Shown: positions 17,288 to 25,705, counted from the first letter of the stretch. The stretch: 64,000 nucleotides of DNA from Nitratidesulfovibrio sp. SRB-5 (GCF_019931275.1 NZ_JAIOTY010000001.1:124001-188000); one strand, 5' to 3'. The notes: a model not told the origin generated them from the letters alone. Numbers and translations are program-made.

Positions 17288-18628
17288 CTAGTCGGGAATC
17301 ATGCCCCAGTCCGGGAACGAGGCGTCACCGGCGCCCGTGGGCACCCGCTTGGCGTCGCCGCCGTGCCGGGTGATCAGGTAGATCTGCTTGGCGCCGCTGC
17401 GGGTGGAGGTGAACGCCAGAAAGTAGCTGTCGGGCGCAAAGGACGGGGTTTCGTCGGTGCCGGGGCCGAAGGTTACCTGCCGCTCCGACTGCGTGACCAT
17501 GTCGTACACGAAGATGCGGTGGCCAAAGTCGGTCATGCGGGCAAAGGCGATCAGCGTGCCGTCGGGGCTGATGGACGGGGCCGTGTTGTAGTTGCCGCTG
17601 CGGCTGATGCGCGTCACCTGGCCGGTGGTCAGGTCCTTCAGGAATATCTGCGGACCGCCCAGGCGGCTGGAGCAGAAGGCCATCTTGGTGCCGGTGGCGT
17701 CGAACGAGGGCGAAACGTCGATGGAGGCGCTGTCCTCAAGCGCGCGTTCCTTCTGGAACACGTGGCTCAGCAGGAAGATGCCGGGGTTCTTGCCGGTGGA
17801 AAGGCTGACCGCCACCTTGTTGTCGGGCATGAAGGTGGGGCCGATGACGGTGTTGCCCGGAAACTTGATGCGCTGGGTCTGGCGGGTCAGGCGGTCCCAC
17901 ACGCCAAGGGCGTGGGTGCGGTCGTCCATGTGGCTGAACACGATGAACCGCGCGTCGGGCGACCACGACGGGGACATGGCCTCGCCGGGCAGGTTGGTGA
18001 TCTGGCGCAGGTCGCGGCCGGTGGGCTTGCTGAGCCACACGTCCTTCTTGTTCTTGCCGCCCGATTTCACGAAGGCAAGGGTGGACTTGAAGAACTCGCC
18101 CCGGCCCGTCAGGGCCTTCATGAGGTCGGAGCAGAAGCGGTCGGCCACGTCGGGCAGCTGGGTTTCCTGGATGTCGTAGTAGCCTTTGCCGAACACCAGC
18201 TTGCCGGAATACGCCTCGTACACGCGCAGTTCGACGAAGGGCTTGCCGGGGGCGTCGCCCTGGGGCCAGCCCGCGGTGACCACAAGGTCGGTGCCCGCGA
18301 TCTGGAAGCGCTTGAAGTCGATGTCCGGAGCCTTGTAGCTTTGCAGCACCGAACCGCCCAGGATGGCCTTGGGGTCGGTCAGGCGCAGGAACGGCAGAAA
18401 GCTCAGGTTCTCGCGGATGATTTCGTTCAGCTTCACGCCCTGCCCGGTCACCGGGGTGCCGGGGGTGGGGCCCAGCGGATCGGCAAGGGCAAGGTTCAGG
18501 CTGCCCTGGCCGGGGCCGTAGATGTCGATCTGCACGGGGCCGGCCGCAAGGGCCGGGGCCGCCAGCGCGCAGCACGCGATGAGGCACACTGCCGCCATAA
18601 GGCGGTGGATGGCATGATGCTGTCTCAT
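17288..18628 (-). CDS. tolB: Tol-Pal system protein TolB
   Basis: 446 residues with a signal peptide (LMAAVCLIACCALAAPALAA). An N-terminal TolB domain (residues about 30-170) is followed by repeated beta-propeller blades with the WD40-like signatures SPSWSPDARFIVFSH, DVSPSFDATGTKMAFCS, APSISPDGTLIAFARM and TPSFAPDSYFLAFTS. TolB is the periplasmic partner of Pal and TolA. Its ATG overlaps the stop of the upstream TolA-like gene (ATGA), so translation is probably coupled. A longer open frame to 19075 is only read-through in a GC-rich sequence. Confidence 0.95.
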   Translation of the reverse strand: MRQHHAIHRLMAAVCLIACCALAAPALAAGPVQIDIYGPGQGSLNLALADPLGPTPGTPVTGQGVKLNEIIRENLSFLPFLRLTDPKAILGGSVLQSYKAPDIDFKRFQIAGTDLVVTAGWPQGDAPGKPFVELRVYEAYSGKLVFGKGYYDIQETQLPDVADRFCSDLMKALTGRGEFFKSTLAFVKSGGKNKKDVWLSKPTGRDLRQITNLPGEAMSPSWSPDARFIVFSHMDDRTHALGVWDRLTRQTQRIKFPGNTVIGPTFMPDNKVAVSLSTGKNPGIFLLSHVFQKERALEDSASIDVSPSFDATGTKMAFCSSRLGGPQIFLKDLTTGQVTRISRSGNYNTAPSISPDGTLIAFARMTDFGHRIFVYDMVTQSERQVTFGPGTDETPSFAPDSYFLAFTSTRSGAKQIYLITRHGGDAKRVPTGAGDASFPDWGMIPD

Positions 18629-19098
18629 CTTTTTCCGATCATTTCCTGAAGGTTGAAGGTGAGCAGAAGGTCCTGGTATTCCGGGCCGGGCGGCGGCGGC
18701 AGCATGCCGACCTTGCCCAGCGCCTTCAGGGCCGACGCGTCGAAGTCGGCCTGGCCCGAGGACTGCTCCACGTTGAAGTCCCATATCTGTCCATTGGGGG
18801 TCACCCTCGCCCGCACCCGCACCGTGAGGGGCTGGGGGGAGGTGAGGGCGGGAAACTCCCAGTGGTCCCGTACCATCATCATGACCTGTTGCGCGTACGC
18901 GGGGCCCGGCGCGGAGGCGCTGGCGCCCGCCGGTTCGGCCCCTGCCGCGCGGGCGGGGGACAGCAGCAGGACACATGCAACAATGAACAAGGCAATCAGC
19001 GCGACCGGTGATGCGTACCGTGATGCAAAAGGACATGCCGCAGGGCACGCGATGGCCGACAGCGCGATAGGGCACGCCGCAGGGGCATGGTCCGGCAT
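18625..19098 (-). CDS. Stand-alone TolA/TonB C-terminal domain protein
   Basis: 157 residues: an N-terminal hydrophobic signal or anchor (VALIALFIVACVLLLSPARAA, about 32-52), then essentially only a TolA domain III. The last about 85 residues (VMMMVRDHWEFPALTS, VRVRARVTPNGQIWDFNVEQ, ALKALGKVGMLPPPPG) are about 70 percent identical by eye to the C-terminus of the TolA encoded just upstream. The coiled or Pro-rich domain II is absent. The gene lies 16 bases after tolA and overlaps tolB by four. It appears to be a local duplication of the TolA receptor domain, possibly competing for TolB/Pal (inference). Confidence 0.85.
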   Translation of the reverse strand: MPDHAPAACPIALSAIACPAACPFASRYASPVALIALFIVACVLLLSPARAAGAEPAGASASAPGPAYAQQVMMMVRDHWEFPALTSPQPLTVRVRARVTPNGQIWDFNVEQSSGQADFDASALKALGKVGMLPPPPGPEYQDLLLTFNLQEMIGKR

Positions 19099-19114
19099 CG
19101 CGCGGGGGGGCTGC

Positions 19115-20143
19115 TCATCGCCTGCCCATCATTTCCTGAAGGTTGAAGACGAGCACCAGGTCCTGGAATTCCGCGCTGGGCGGCGGCGGCAGTATGCCGG
19201 TCTTGCCCAGCGCCTTCAGGGTCGACGAGTCGAAGTCGGCCCGGCCCGAGGACTGTTCCACGCTGAAATCCTGTATCTGGCCGTTGGGGGCAACCTTCAC
19301 CCGCACCCGCACCATGAGGTTCTCGCGGTTGGCAAGGGCGGGGAATTCCCAGTGGCTGCGCACGATCTGCATGACCTGCATGGTGTACACCCCGGCAATG
19401 CCGACGCCGCCGGAGCCTTCGCCCCCGCTGCCGTCACCGCCGCCCGCCGCGCCGCCGCCTCCTCCGCCCTTGACGGTGGCCTGCAGGGCGGACAGGGCGT
19501 TGGCCACGTCCTTGGCGCCAGCAGCGCCCGAGGTGACGCCCGCGCGGGTCTTGCCCTGTTCCGGCGCGCCGCCGGTCTTGGTCTGCACGTCGGCCAGGGC
19601 CTGCTTCAGCACGTCCTTCGGATCAGGGGCCTTCGGCGCGGGCTTGTCGTCCTTCGCGGGGGCCGCAGGCTTGGCCGGGGCAGCCGCCGTGGCGTTCTTG
19701 GAGACGTCCTTGAGCGGTTCAGGCTTGGTCTGCTTCTCGTCCTTCTTTTCGCTGATGGCCTTGGCGTCGGGCTTGGGCTCGGGCTTGGGCTCGGGTTTCG
19801 GTTCCGGCTTGGGTTCCGGTTTCGGCTCGGGCTTGGGCTCCGGCTTCGGTTCCGGCTTGGGCTCTGCCTTGGGCGCGGGTTTTTCCTGCACCTCGGGTGT
19901 GGCCACGGGCGCGGCCTTGGGCGACGACGCCGTGGGCGCGGGTGCCGGGGCGGCCTGCGGTTGCGCGGGGCCGGGCGCCGGGGCGGGCGGGGCCTTGGGT
20001 CCGCCGGGCGCGCCCAGGCTTACCAGGTCCACCTGCACCACGGGCATGTCCAGACGCACCGGCGGCGACGAGGGCCAGAAAAAGACCAGCAGCACGATGG
20101 CGCAGTGCAGGCTGAGCGACAGCAGAAAACTGGAGTAGCGCAT
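19115..20143 (-). CDS. tolA: Tol-Pal system protein TolA
   Basis: 342 residues. There is an N-terminal transmembrane anchor (LLSLSLHCAIVLLVFFWP, residues 7-24). The long Pro/Lys-rich periplasmic spacer includes about eight EPKP repeats at residues 94-125. A short Ala/Lys region and a Gly-rich hinge lead into a C-terminal domain III (VMQIVRSHWEFPALANREN, VKVAPNGQIQDFSVEQSS). TolA links the TolQR motor in the inner membrane to TolB and Pal. The EPKP spacer resembles TonB more than the helical spacer of enterobacterial TolA, but the position between tolR and tolB supports TolA. Confidence 0.9.
   Translation of the reverse strand: MRYSSFLLSLSLHCAIVLLVFFWPSSPPVRLDMPVVQVDLVSLGAPGGPKAPPAPAPGPAQPQAAPAPAPTASSPKAAPVATPEVQEKPAPKAEPKPEPKPEPKPEPKPEPKPEPKPEPKPEPKPDAKAISEKKDEKQTKPEPLKDVSKNATAAAPAKPAAPAKDDKPAPKAPDPKDVLKQALADVQTKTGGAPEQGKTRAGVTSGAAGAKDVANALSALQATVKGGGGGGAAGGGDGSGGEGSGGVGIAGVYTMQVMQIVRSHWEFPALANRENLMVRVRVKVAPNGQIQDFSVEQSSGRADFDSSTLKALGKTGILPPPPSAEFQDLVLVFNLQEMMGRR
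19769..19864. repeat. In-frame 12-base repeats coding EPKP
   Basis: About eight near-identical 12-base units inside tolA encode Glu-Pro-Lys-Pro. The units alternate between GGC/GGT and TTC/TTG spellings, so the array is not a recent perfect expansion. Confidence 0.8.
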
Positions 20144-20220
20144 GTCGTCCCCGGCCTACCGCGCGGCCTTGCCGCGAAGGATGTGGAACCGGACCGTGCC
20201 GTCCCTTCGTGATGACGGGC

Positions 20221-20640
20221 TCATTTCTTCTTCGGGTCCTCGCGTTCCGCCACGACGCCGAGCTTTTCGATGCCCGCCGCCTTGATGTGCCCCATCACGT
20301 CCACCACCACGCCGTAGGGCACGGCCTTGTCGGCCTGGAGAAAGAGCAGCTTGTTCTTCTCCTTGACCAGCCGTTGCAGGTAGCCTTCCAGTTCCTCGAT
20401 GGTCACCTTGTACTCGTCGAGGTACATCACCCCGTCCTTGCGCACGGTAAGCAGCAGGTGGTCGCTGTCCGCGGGCAGCACCTGCACGGTGCGCGTCTGG
20501 GGCAGATCCACCTCGAGGCCTTCGGTCATCATGGGGGCCGTGACCATGAAGATGATGAGCAGCACCAGCATCACGTCCACGAAGGGTGTGACGTTGATTT
20601 CGGCGACGAAGCCGCCCTTGTTGCCGACGGAAGCGCCCAT
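20221..20640 (-). CDS. tolR: TolR/ExbD-type motor protein
   Basis: 139 residues. One transmembrane helix (VMLVLLIIFMVTAPMM) contains the Asp of NVTPFVDVMLVLL near residue 22, the proton-carrying residue of this family. A periplasmic domain follows (LEVDLPQT, LTVRKDGVMYLDEYKV, LFLQADKAVPYGVVVDVMG). It lies three bases after tolQ. With TolQ it forms the proton-driven stator that energises TolA. Confidence 0.93.
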   Translation of the reverse strand: MGASVGNKGGFVAEINVTPFVDVMLVLLIIFMVTAPMMTEGLEVDLPQTRTVQVLPADSDHLLLTVRKDGVMYLDEYKVTIEELEGYLQRLVKEKNKLLFLQADKAVPYGVVVDVMGHIKAAGIEKLGVVAEREDPKKK

Positions 20641-20643
20641 GGG

Positions 20644-21339
20644 CTAGCCCCGTTCGGTGCGGCTGGCGGGCTGGGCCGCCCCGCGATGGGCGTTGATCTC
20701 GCGTTGCACGCGGTTCAGGAACGCGCCCGCGAAGTTGACGAGCTGCACTTCTATGCTGCTGATCATGCCCAGAAAGATGTTGTAGCCCACGGTGGCGGGA
20801 ATGGCCACGAACAGGCCGATGGCCGTGGCGATGAGCGCTTCGGAAATGCCGGGGGCCACGGTGGCGAGCGAGGCGCTCTTCATCTGGCCGATGGCGTGGA
20901 AGGAGTACATGATGCCCCACACCGTGCCGAACAGGCCGATGAACGGCGCGGTGTTGGCGGCGGTGGCCAGGAACGACAGCGAGGCGGAAAGGCGGGTCAT
21001 TTCGTTGCCCACGCCCTGGCGCAGCGAACGGCGCACGTTGTCGGCCACCACGTCGCCCGAGCTGCCCGCCTCTTTCAGGCGGTTGAACTCGGCCACGCCC
21101 TGCTGGGCCACGTGGTACAGGGGCGAGGCGGCATCGCCGCCCAGCGACTGCACGGCCTCGCGCAGGTCGCGGGCCTTCTGGAAGCGGTCCAGGCCGTCGG
21201 CGGCCTTGCGCTGCGCGGCCTTCAGGGCAAACCATTTCTGGAACATCAACGTCCAGCTGCCGATGGACATGAGAACCAGAAGGACGAGGATGAACTTGGC
21301 CACCAGGGTGGCCTGGGCAAGAATCGAAAGAATATCCAT
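20644..21339 (-). CDS. tolQ: TolQ/ExbB-type motor protein
   Basis: 231 residues from ATG 21339 (MDILSILAQATLVAKFILVL). Three membrane helices are visible: near 12-32, near 125-150 (FLATAANTAPFIGLFGTVWG) and near 165-190 (PGISEALIATAIGLFVAIPA). These last two carry the conserved Gly/Pro and Thr residues of the ExbB/TolQ proton channel. It is the first gene of the minus-strand tol operon. An open frame to 21702 is not conserved sequence. Confidence 0.94.
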   Translation of the reverse strand: MDILSILAQATLVAKFILVLLVLMSIGSWTLMFQKWFALKAAQRKAADGLDRFQKARDLREAVQSLGGDAASPLYHVAQQGVAEFNRLKEAGSSGDVVADNVRRSLRQGVGNEMTRLSASLSFLATAANTAPFIGLFGTVWGIMYSFHAIGQMKSASLATVAPGISEALIATAIGLFVAIPATVGYNIFLGMISSIEVQLVNFAGAFLNRVQREINAHRGAAQPASRTERG

Positions 21340-21798
21340 GACGTTGGGTGTCTCCACCGGGTGTTGAGTTGTACCGTGCGGCTGGCGGGGCGCGGCTGGC
21401 CGTGGCGGGCCGGGCATGATCGTTGTCGGCCCGGCTCCATCTGGTCCGGCCGCGTCCGATTGCGCCGACCATGTTGCGCCGACCGTGTCGTGCCACGCCG
21501 TTTCGTGGGCGCGTCCGGCACCCCGCCCTCCATTTAGTCGTCTCGGGACAATGATGCAATGGGATTCAGGGGCTCCGGCGCGAAAAGGAGCGCACTTTCC
21601 GGGGGGCGGCCGCGAAGCGGCGCGGGGCGCGGCTTGCCGGGGCCCGTGCCAGCGGGGTGGCGGTAACGGTCCGTGCGCATGCGCACCGCGCGCGGGCCGC
21701 ATTCAGGGGCATGGCGTGGAAGGGGAACCGCCCGCCGCATCGGCCACGACCGGTTGTGCAAGCGGACACCCGCCTGCCGCATGGGCGGCTGCACATTG

Positions 21799-21827
21799 TT
21801 GCAAGTGGGCCCGGCCCCGGCTACACT
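21799..21827 (+). promoter_or_regulatory. Sigma-70-type promoter for the TolC-family gene
   Basis: TTGCAA (21799-21804), a 17-base spacer and TACACT (21822-21827) lie 70 bases before ATG 21898. In the rest of the 558-base divergent gap to tolQ I found no equally good minus-strand promoter. Confidence 0.5.
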
Positions 21828-21897
21828 GCCCCGCGTATCAAAACCGGCATGCCGCCGGGCATATTTCCCTGTCACGCCTTCTCCGTCAGGAGTATCC

Positions 21898-23346
21898 ATG
21901 CACCCCACCCATGCAGCCTGCCTGCCGACGGCGCAGCGTCGCAGGTGCCGCCTTGCGCGCACGATCCTTCTTGCCCTGATGCTGGGCGCAGCCCTGTCCG
22001 TGCCCGTGCTGGCCGCCGAGGTGGGCACGCCGGACGCCGGTGCCCCGGGGGGCATGGCCGCCGGTACGCCCTCGCCCGCGTCGGCGGACGCCCTTGGCAG
22101 GGGTGGCGAGTACGACATGCGCCGCGCCGTTGAATCCGCCCTGCGCGACAACCAGGGCGTGGTATCCGCCCGCGCCGGACGCGACGCGGCGGAAGAGGGG
22201 CGCAAGTCGGCGCGCGGGGCGTTCGGCCCGGCCGTGTCCACCTCTTACGGTTACAACCGCCTGAACGAGAAACCCCGTTCCATGTCGCGCGAACTGGACG
22301 ACGACACCTACACCTGGACCGTGGGAGTCAGCCAGCCGCTGTTCACCGGGCTGCGGCTGCTGTCCACCTATCAGAAGGCCGCGCTGGAAACCGAGCGCCA
22401 GTCCCTGACGCTGGACAAGTCGCGTCTGGACCTTGCCGCGCAGGTGCAGGAGGCCTTTCTGGCCCACCTGAAGTCGGGCGAGAACGTGCGCAGCGCGCGC
22501 GACGCCCTGAGCCGCCTGCGCGAACAGGCCAAGGTGACCCGCGCCTTCTACGACGTGGGCCTGCGCCCGCGCCTGGACGTGTTGCAGGCCGAGGTGGACG
22601 TGACCAACGCCGAATCGCTGCTGATCACCGCGGAAAACAACCACGCCACCCAGCGTGCCCGGCTGAACACCCTGCTCACCCTGCCCGTGGACAGCGACAC
22701 CGCCTACGTGGGCACGCTGGTGCCCGTGGGCTTCGACATGACGCTCGAACAGTGCCTGGAACGCGCCTACCGCAACCGGCCCGACGTGCGCATCGCGGGC
22801 AAGGCCGTGGAAATCGCGGGCAAGGACGTGCGCATCGCGGACAGCGGGCTGTATCCGCAGGTGTCGGCCAACTTCAACTGGGCCACCGAAGGCGACCACC
22901 CCGAAGCTTCGGGCAGCACCCTGAGCCCCACCGGGTTCAGCCAGTGGTCCACCGGGCTGAAGGCCGAGTGGAGCGTGTTCGAGTGGGGCAGGACGTGGTA
23001 TTCCGGCCAGCAGGCCCGCCAGGTGGAAACCCAGGTCCGTGCCGAAGAGGCCAACCTGCGCCACGAGGTCGCCTACGAGGTGCAATCGCGCCTGCTGACC
23101 CTGACCGATTCCTCCAAGCGCATCGCGGTGGCCACCAAGGGGCTGACCCAGGCCGAGGAGGCCTATCGCGTGGCCGTGGCCCGCTATCAGGCCCAGGTGG
23201 GCACCAATACCGACGTGCTGGACGCCCAGGCCAAGCTGACCGCCGCAGAGGCGGCCCTGACCGGGGCCAAGGCCGAATACCTGGATGCGCTGTCCAAGCT
23301 GTGGGCGGCCATGGGCGAACTGAAGCCTTCCCTTACGGACGGCTAG
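21898..23346 (+). CDS. TolC-family outer membrane efflux protein
   Basis: 482 residues from ATG 21898 (RBS TCAGGAGT). A signal peptide (ILLALMLGAALSVPVLAAE) precedes two OEP repeats (pfam02321): residues about 60-265, with FYDVGLRPRLDVLQAEVDVTNAES, and about 285-475, with RYQAQVGTNTDVLDAQAKLTAAE. The paired internal repeat and the G-x-x-x-x-x-DVL-x-A-x-x-L motif are typical of TolC-like trimeric channels for drug efflux or type I secretion. No pump genes lie beside it, so the partner is unknown. It is transcribed away from the tol operon. Confidence 0.92.
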   Translation: MHPTHAACLPTAQRRRCRLARTILLALMLGAALSVPVLAAEVGTPDAGAPGGMAAGTPSPASADALGRGGEYDMRRAVESALRDNQGVVSARAGRDAAEEGRKSARGAFGPAVSTSYGYNRLNEKPRSMSRELDDDTYTWTVGVSQPLFTGLRLLSTYQKAALETERQSLTLDKSRLDLAAQVQEAFLAHLKSGENVRSARDALSRLREQAKVTRAFYDVGLRPRLDVLQAEVDVTNAESLLITAENNHATQRARLNTLLTLPVDSDTAYVGTLVPVGFDMTLEQCLERAYRNRPDVRIAGKAVEIAGKDVRIADSGLYPQVSANFNWATEGDHPEASGSTLSPTGFSQWSTGLKAEWSVFEWGRTWYSGQQARQVETQVRAEEANLRHEVAYEVQSRLLTLTDSSKRIAVATKGLTQAEEAYRVAVARYQAQVGTNTDVLDAQAKLTAAEAALTGAKAEYLDALSKLWAAMGELKPSLTDG

Positions 23347-23505
23347 GGCACCGCCAGCAGGGCGCAGGAGACCGGTGCCGTCGCAAGGCAGGCCGGGCAG
23401 CGGACAAGCATGCGGAACTTTTCAGGGCCGCCGGGGCAAACCCGGCGGCCCTGTTGCAAGCGCGGCCCGGAGCATGGCGGTGTGGACCATTTTTCCGTGC
23501 GGGTA

Positions 23506-23538
23506 TTGACATGTGACCCCACAAACAGTAATCATTAC
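23506..23538 (+). promoter_or_regulatory. perR promoter with overlapping Fur/PerR-like operator
   Basis: TTGACA (23506-23511), a 17-base spacer and TAATCA (23529-23534). The -10 lies inside the 11-base palindrome GTAATCATTAC (23528-23538), which resembles half of a Fur/PerR box. Binding there would block RNA polymerase, so autoregulation is likely. Confidence 0.65.
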
Positions 23539-23560
23539 CAATAAAAATGTGAGGTCCCGC

Positions 23561-23956
23561 ATGACCCAGCCGCAACAGACTCGCATGACCAAGCAACGCA
23601 TGGTCATCCTTGAAGAACTGCGCAACGTGCACAGTCACCCCACGGCGGACGAGGTGTACGGCATGGTCCGGCAGCGTCTGCCGCGCATCAGCCTGGGAAC
23701 CGTGTATCGCAACCTCGACCTGCTGGCCGAATCGGGTGATATCCTGAAGCTGGAGTCGGCCGGGGCGCAGAAGCGTTTCGACGGCAACGTCACCCCCCAC
23801 CAGCACGTGCGTTGCACCCAGTGCGGCCGGGTGGGCGACGTGATGGAACCCGTGCGCCTGCCCGACATTTCGGGCGCGGGGGCCCCCGGCTTCATCATCC
23901 TTTCCGGACGCATCGAGTTCGAAGGGGTGTGCGAGGCCTGCGCGTCGAAGAACTGA
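23561..23956 (+). CDS. perR: Peroxide-responsive Fur-family repressor PerR
   Basis: 131 residues. ATG 23561 is preferred to the upstream GTG at 23513 because the latter would lie inside the promoter. The N-terminal winged helix (TKQRMVILEELRNVHSHPTADEVYGMVR, LGTVYRNLDLLAESGDI) is followed by a dimerisation and metal domain. That domain has the two structural zinc CXXC pairs (CTQCGRVGD and CEACASKN) and the His-rich PHQHVRC sensor strand. PerR releases DNA when peroxide oxidises its regulatory-metal ligands. The downstream rubrerythrin and Rdl genes match the D. vulgaris perR-rbr-rdl cluster, but a 485-base gap follows, so rbr may also have its own promoter. Confidence 0.92.
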   Translation: MTQPQQTRMTKQRMVILEELRNVHSHPTADEVYGMVRQRLPRISLGTVYRNLDLLAESGDILKLESAGAQKRFDGNVTPHQHVRCTQCGRVGDVMEPVRLPDISGAGAPGFIILSGRIEFEGVCEACASKN

Positions 23957-24244
23957 GCCACCGTATTTCCCATGCCCTTCCCCGCGTAGCTGACTGCATG
24001 TTCACTCTTGCGCGGGGTGGGTGGTGATTGTACGTTCGCAGCGTGCAGCCTTGTATGGCTTCGCGATGCACGACGCCCAACAACATGGTTTGAGCGCTCG
24101 ATCTGTTCGGGGAAGGCGCGGTGTCCGCGTCCGGCGTGGCGTCACGGTCCGGCAGTGCCCGCCAGCCCGTCTCCGCACGGTTCGCACCGTGCACATGCCG
24201 TCCGGCATGCCGCACTCCAGACCGTCGCCCCCGAACGTCGTACC

Positions 24245-24283
24245 CGGCCCGTCGTTCCGGCCCGTCGTTCCGGCCCGTCGTTC
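24245..24283. repeat. Three tandem 13-base repeats in the perR-rbr gap
   Basis: The unit CGGCCCGTCGTTC occurs three times exactly (24245-24257, 24258-24270, 24271-24283). The 485-base gap 23957-24441 otherwise holds GC-rich sequence without a gene or clear terminator that I can support. Confidence 0.8.
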
Positions 24284-24441
24284 CGGACGATCGTGCCATC
24301 ACCATCGCATCACGGTTCCGGCGGCCTCGCCCGGCAGGCGGGGTGCCGGTTGCATTTTGCGGCGCATGTGGCCGTGCAGCCCCGCGCCATCAGGCTACCT
24401 CCCCATTCACCCGGAACATAACGCTAATTCAAGGAGCAGTC

Positions 24442-25017
24442 ATGAAAGCCCTGAAAGGCACCAAGACCGAACGCAACATCCTGACCGCCTTTGCCGGCGA
24501 ATCGCAGGCCCGCAATCGCTACGACTATTTCGGCGCCCGCGCCAAAAAGGACGGCTTCGTCCAGATTGCCGACATCTTTGCCGAAACCGCCAGCCAGGAA
24601 AAGGAACACGCCAAGCGCCTGTTCAAGTTCCTTGAAGGCGGCGAAGTGGAGATCGTGGCTGCCTTCCCGGCGGGCATCATCGGCGATACCCACGCCAACC
24701 TCATCAACTCGGCGGCGGGCGAAAACCACGAGTACACCGAAATGTACCCCTCTTTCGCGCGCATTGCCCGCGAGGAAGGCTTTGACGAGATCGCCAAGGT
24801 GTTCATGAGCATCGCCGTGGCCGAAGAATTCCATGAGCGCCGCTTCCTGGGCTTTGCCAAGAACGTCAAGGAAGCCCGCGTGTTCGTTCGCGAATCGTCC
24901 GTGGTGTGGCGCTGTCGCAACTGCGGATTCCTGCACGAGGGCAACGAAGCCCCGCACCTGTGCCCCGCCTGTGCCCACCCGCAGGCCCACTTCGAACTGC
25001 TGGGCATCAACTGGTAG
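24442..25017 (+). CDS. rbr: Rubrerythrin
   Basis: 191 residues, RBS AAGGAG. The N-terminal four-helix ferritin-like domain carries the diiron ligands (LTAFAGESQARNRYDYF, ETASQEKEHAKRLFKF, NHEYTEMYP, AVAEEFHERRF). The C-terminal rubredoxin-like domain has Cys pairs WRCRNCGFLH and LCPACAHPQAHFELL. Rubrerythrin reduces hydrogen peroxide to water with electrons from rubredoxin and protects this anaerobe from oxygen. It lies between perR and rdl. Confidence 0.97.
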   Translation: MKALKGTKTERNILTAFAGESQARNRYDYFGARAKKDGFVQIADIFAETASQEKEHAKRLFKFLEGGEVEIVAAFPAGIIGDTHANLINSAAGENHEYTEMYPSFARIAREEGFDEIAKVFMSIAVAEEFHERRFLGFAKNVKEARVFVRESSVVWRCRNCGFLHEGNEAPHLCPACAHPQAHFELLGINW

Positions 25018-25119
25018 ATCGTTGCGCATCGGGCGCGGGCGGCATGCGGCGTGCGTGTGCCCGCGAACCGGCGCGGCCTGACCAGCATACGGGCCGAAAT
25101 CCGGGGGGAAGGAGGCTCC

Positions 25120-25347
25120 ATGGCCGATCCCAGGGACATGTGGCGTTGCCAGACCGTCAACTGCGGCTATGTCTACGACCCCGACCGGGGCGACCGGAAG
25201 GGCAAGGTGCCGCCGGGCGTCCGCTTTGAAGATTTGCCCGACACCTGGCGCTGCCCGGTGTGCGGCGGCACCAAGCGATGCTTCCGGCCCATGGCCGGGC
25301 CCGGGTCCACCGCGCAGCCCGACTGCGAACTGCCCACGGACAGGTGA
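25120..25347 (+). CDS. rdl: Rubredoxin-like protein Rdl
   Basis: 75 residues from ATG 25120 (RBS GGAAGGAGG). The first metal-ligand pair is CQTVNC (CX4C) instead of the CX2C of ordinary rubredoxin, while the second is CPVCGG. The aromatic core ([16 protein letters not shown]) is kept. The widened first pair is the known mark of Desulfovibrio Rdl. It probably acts as an electron carrier in peroxide defence next to rubrerythrin. The C-terminal about 15 residues after the second pair are not rubredoxin-like. Confidence 0.92.
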   Translation: MADPRDMWRCQTVNCGYVYDPDRGDRKGKVPPGVRFEDLPDTWRCPVCGGTKRCFRPMAGPGSTAQPDCELPTDR

Positions 25348-25394
25348 CGCGGGGCAAGGCCGTGGGCCGATGGTGCATGCGCACGACAAGAAAG

Positions 25395-25425
25395 AAGGCC
25401 CGCCGGGGAATCCCGGCGGGCCTTT
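25395..25425 (+). terminator. Intrinsic terminator of rdl
   Basis: AAGGCCCGCCGGG, a GAAT loop, CCCGGCGGGCCTT and a further T: 13 perfect pairs. A copy differing by one loop base occurs at 25674-25705 on the far side of an inserted repeat unit. Confidence 0.88.
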
Positions 25426-25431
25426 CGGACA

Positions 25432-25673
25432 ACGGACAAACCCAGACTCTTGCGGGGGAGGGACCCTTTTGGAAAAGGGTCTCCTCCCCCGGCCCCCTCC
25501 CCCCCAAAAAAACTTTTGTTTGTGTTTCCTGTGTATTACGAAAGCACAAAACATGGGGATTCAAGGGGCGGCAGCCGCTCTGCGATCGCCATCCGTAAGG
25601 CTCGCAAGCGCGCCTAACGGCTGCCGTCCTTGGCCGCCGGAGGCGTTCAAAAACAGACGTTGCCAATAGCCGC
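25432..25673 (+). repeat. Long A+B repeat unit, plus orientation
   Basis: About 240 bases. It contains a lead-in ending GACAAACCCAGACTCTTG, hairpin A at 25454-25490 (GGGGGAGGGACCCTTTT and its complement), the inward tail (CCCCCTCCCCCC then AAACTTTT), a spacer, and core B at about 25575-25670. Core B runs CTGCGATCGCCATCCGTAAG, then CTAACGGCTGCCG, GCCGCCGGAGGC and AAAAACAGAC. Nearly the whole unit recurs in reverse at 50345-50588. It lies directly between two near-identical terminators. No start codon or protein was found inside. Confidence 0.85.
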
Positions 25674-25705
25674 AAAGGCCCGCCGGGAAATCCCGGCGGG
25701 CCTTT
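25674..25705 (-). terminator. Terminator, second copy, facing the TPR gene
   Basis: AAAGGCCCGCCGGG, AAAT and CCCGGCGGGCCTTT, the same hairpin as at 25395-25425. It is symmetrical and could end the minus-strand TPR transcript (stop at 25782). Confidence 0.8.
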
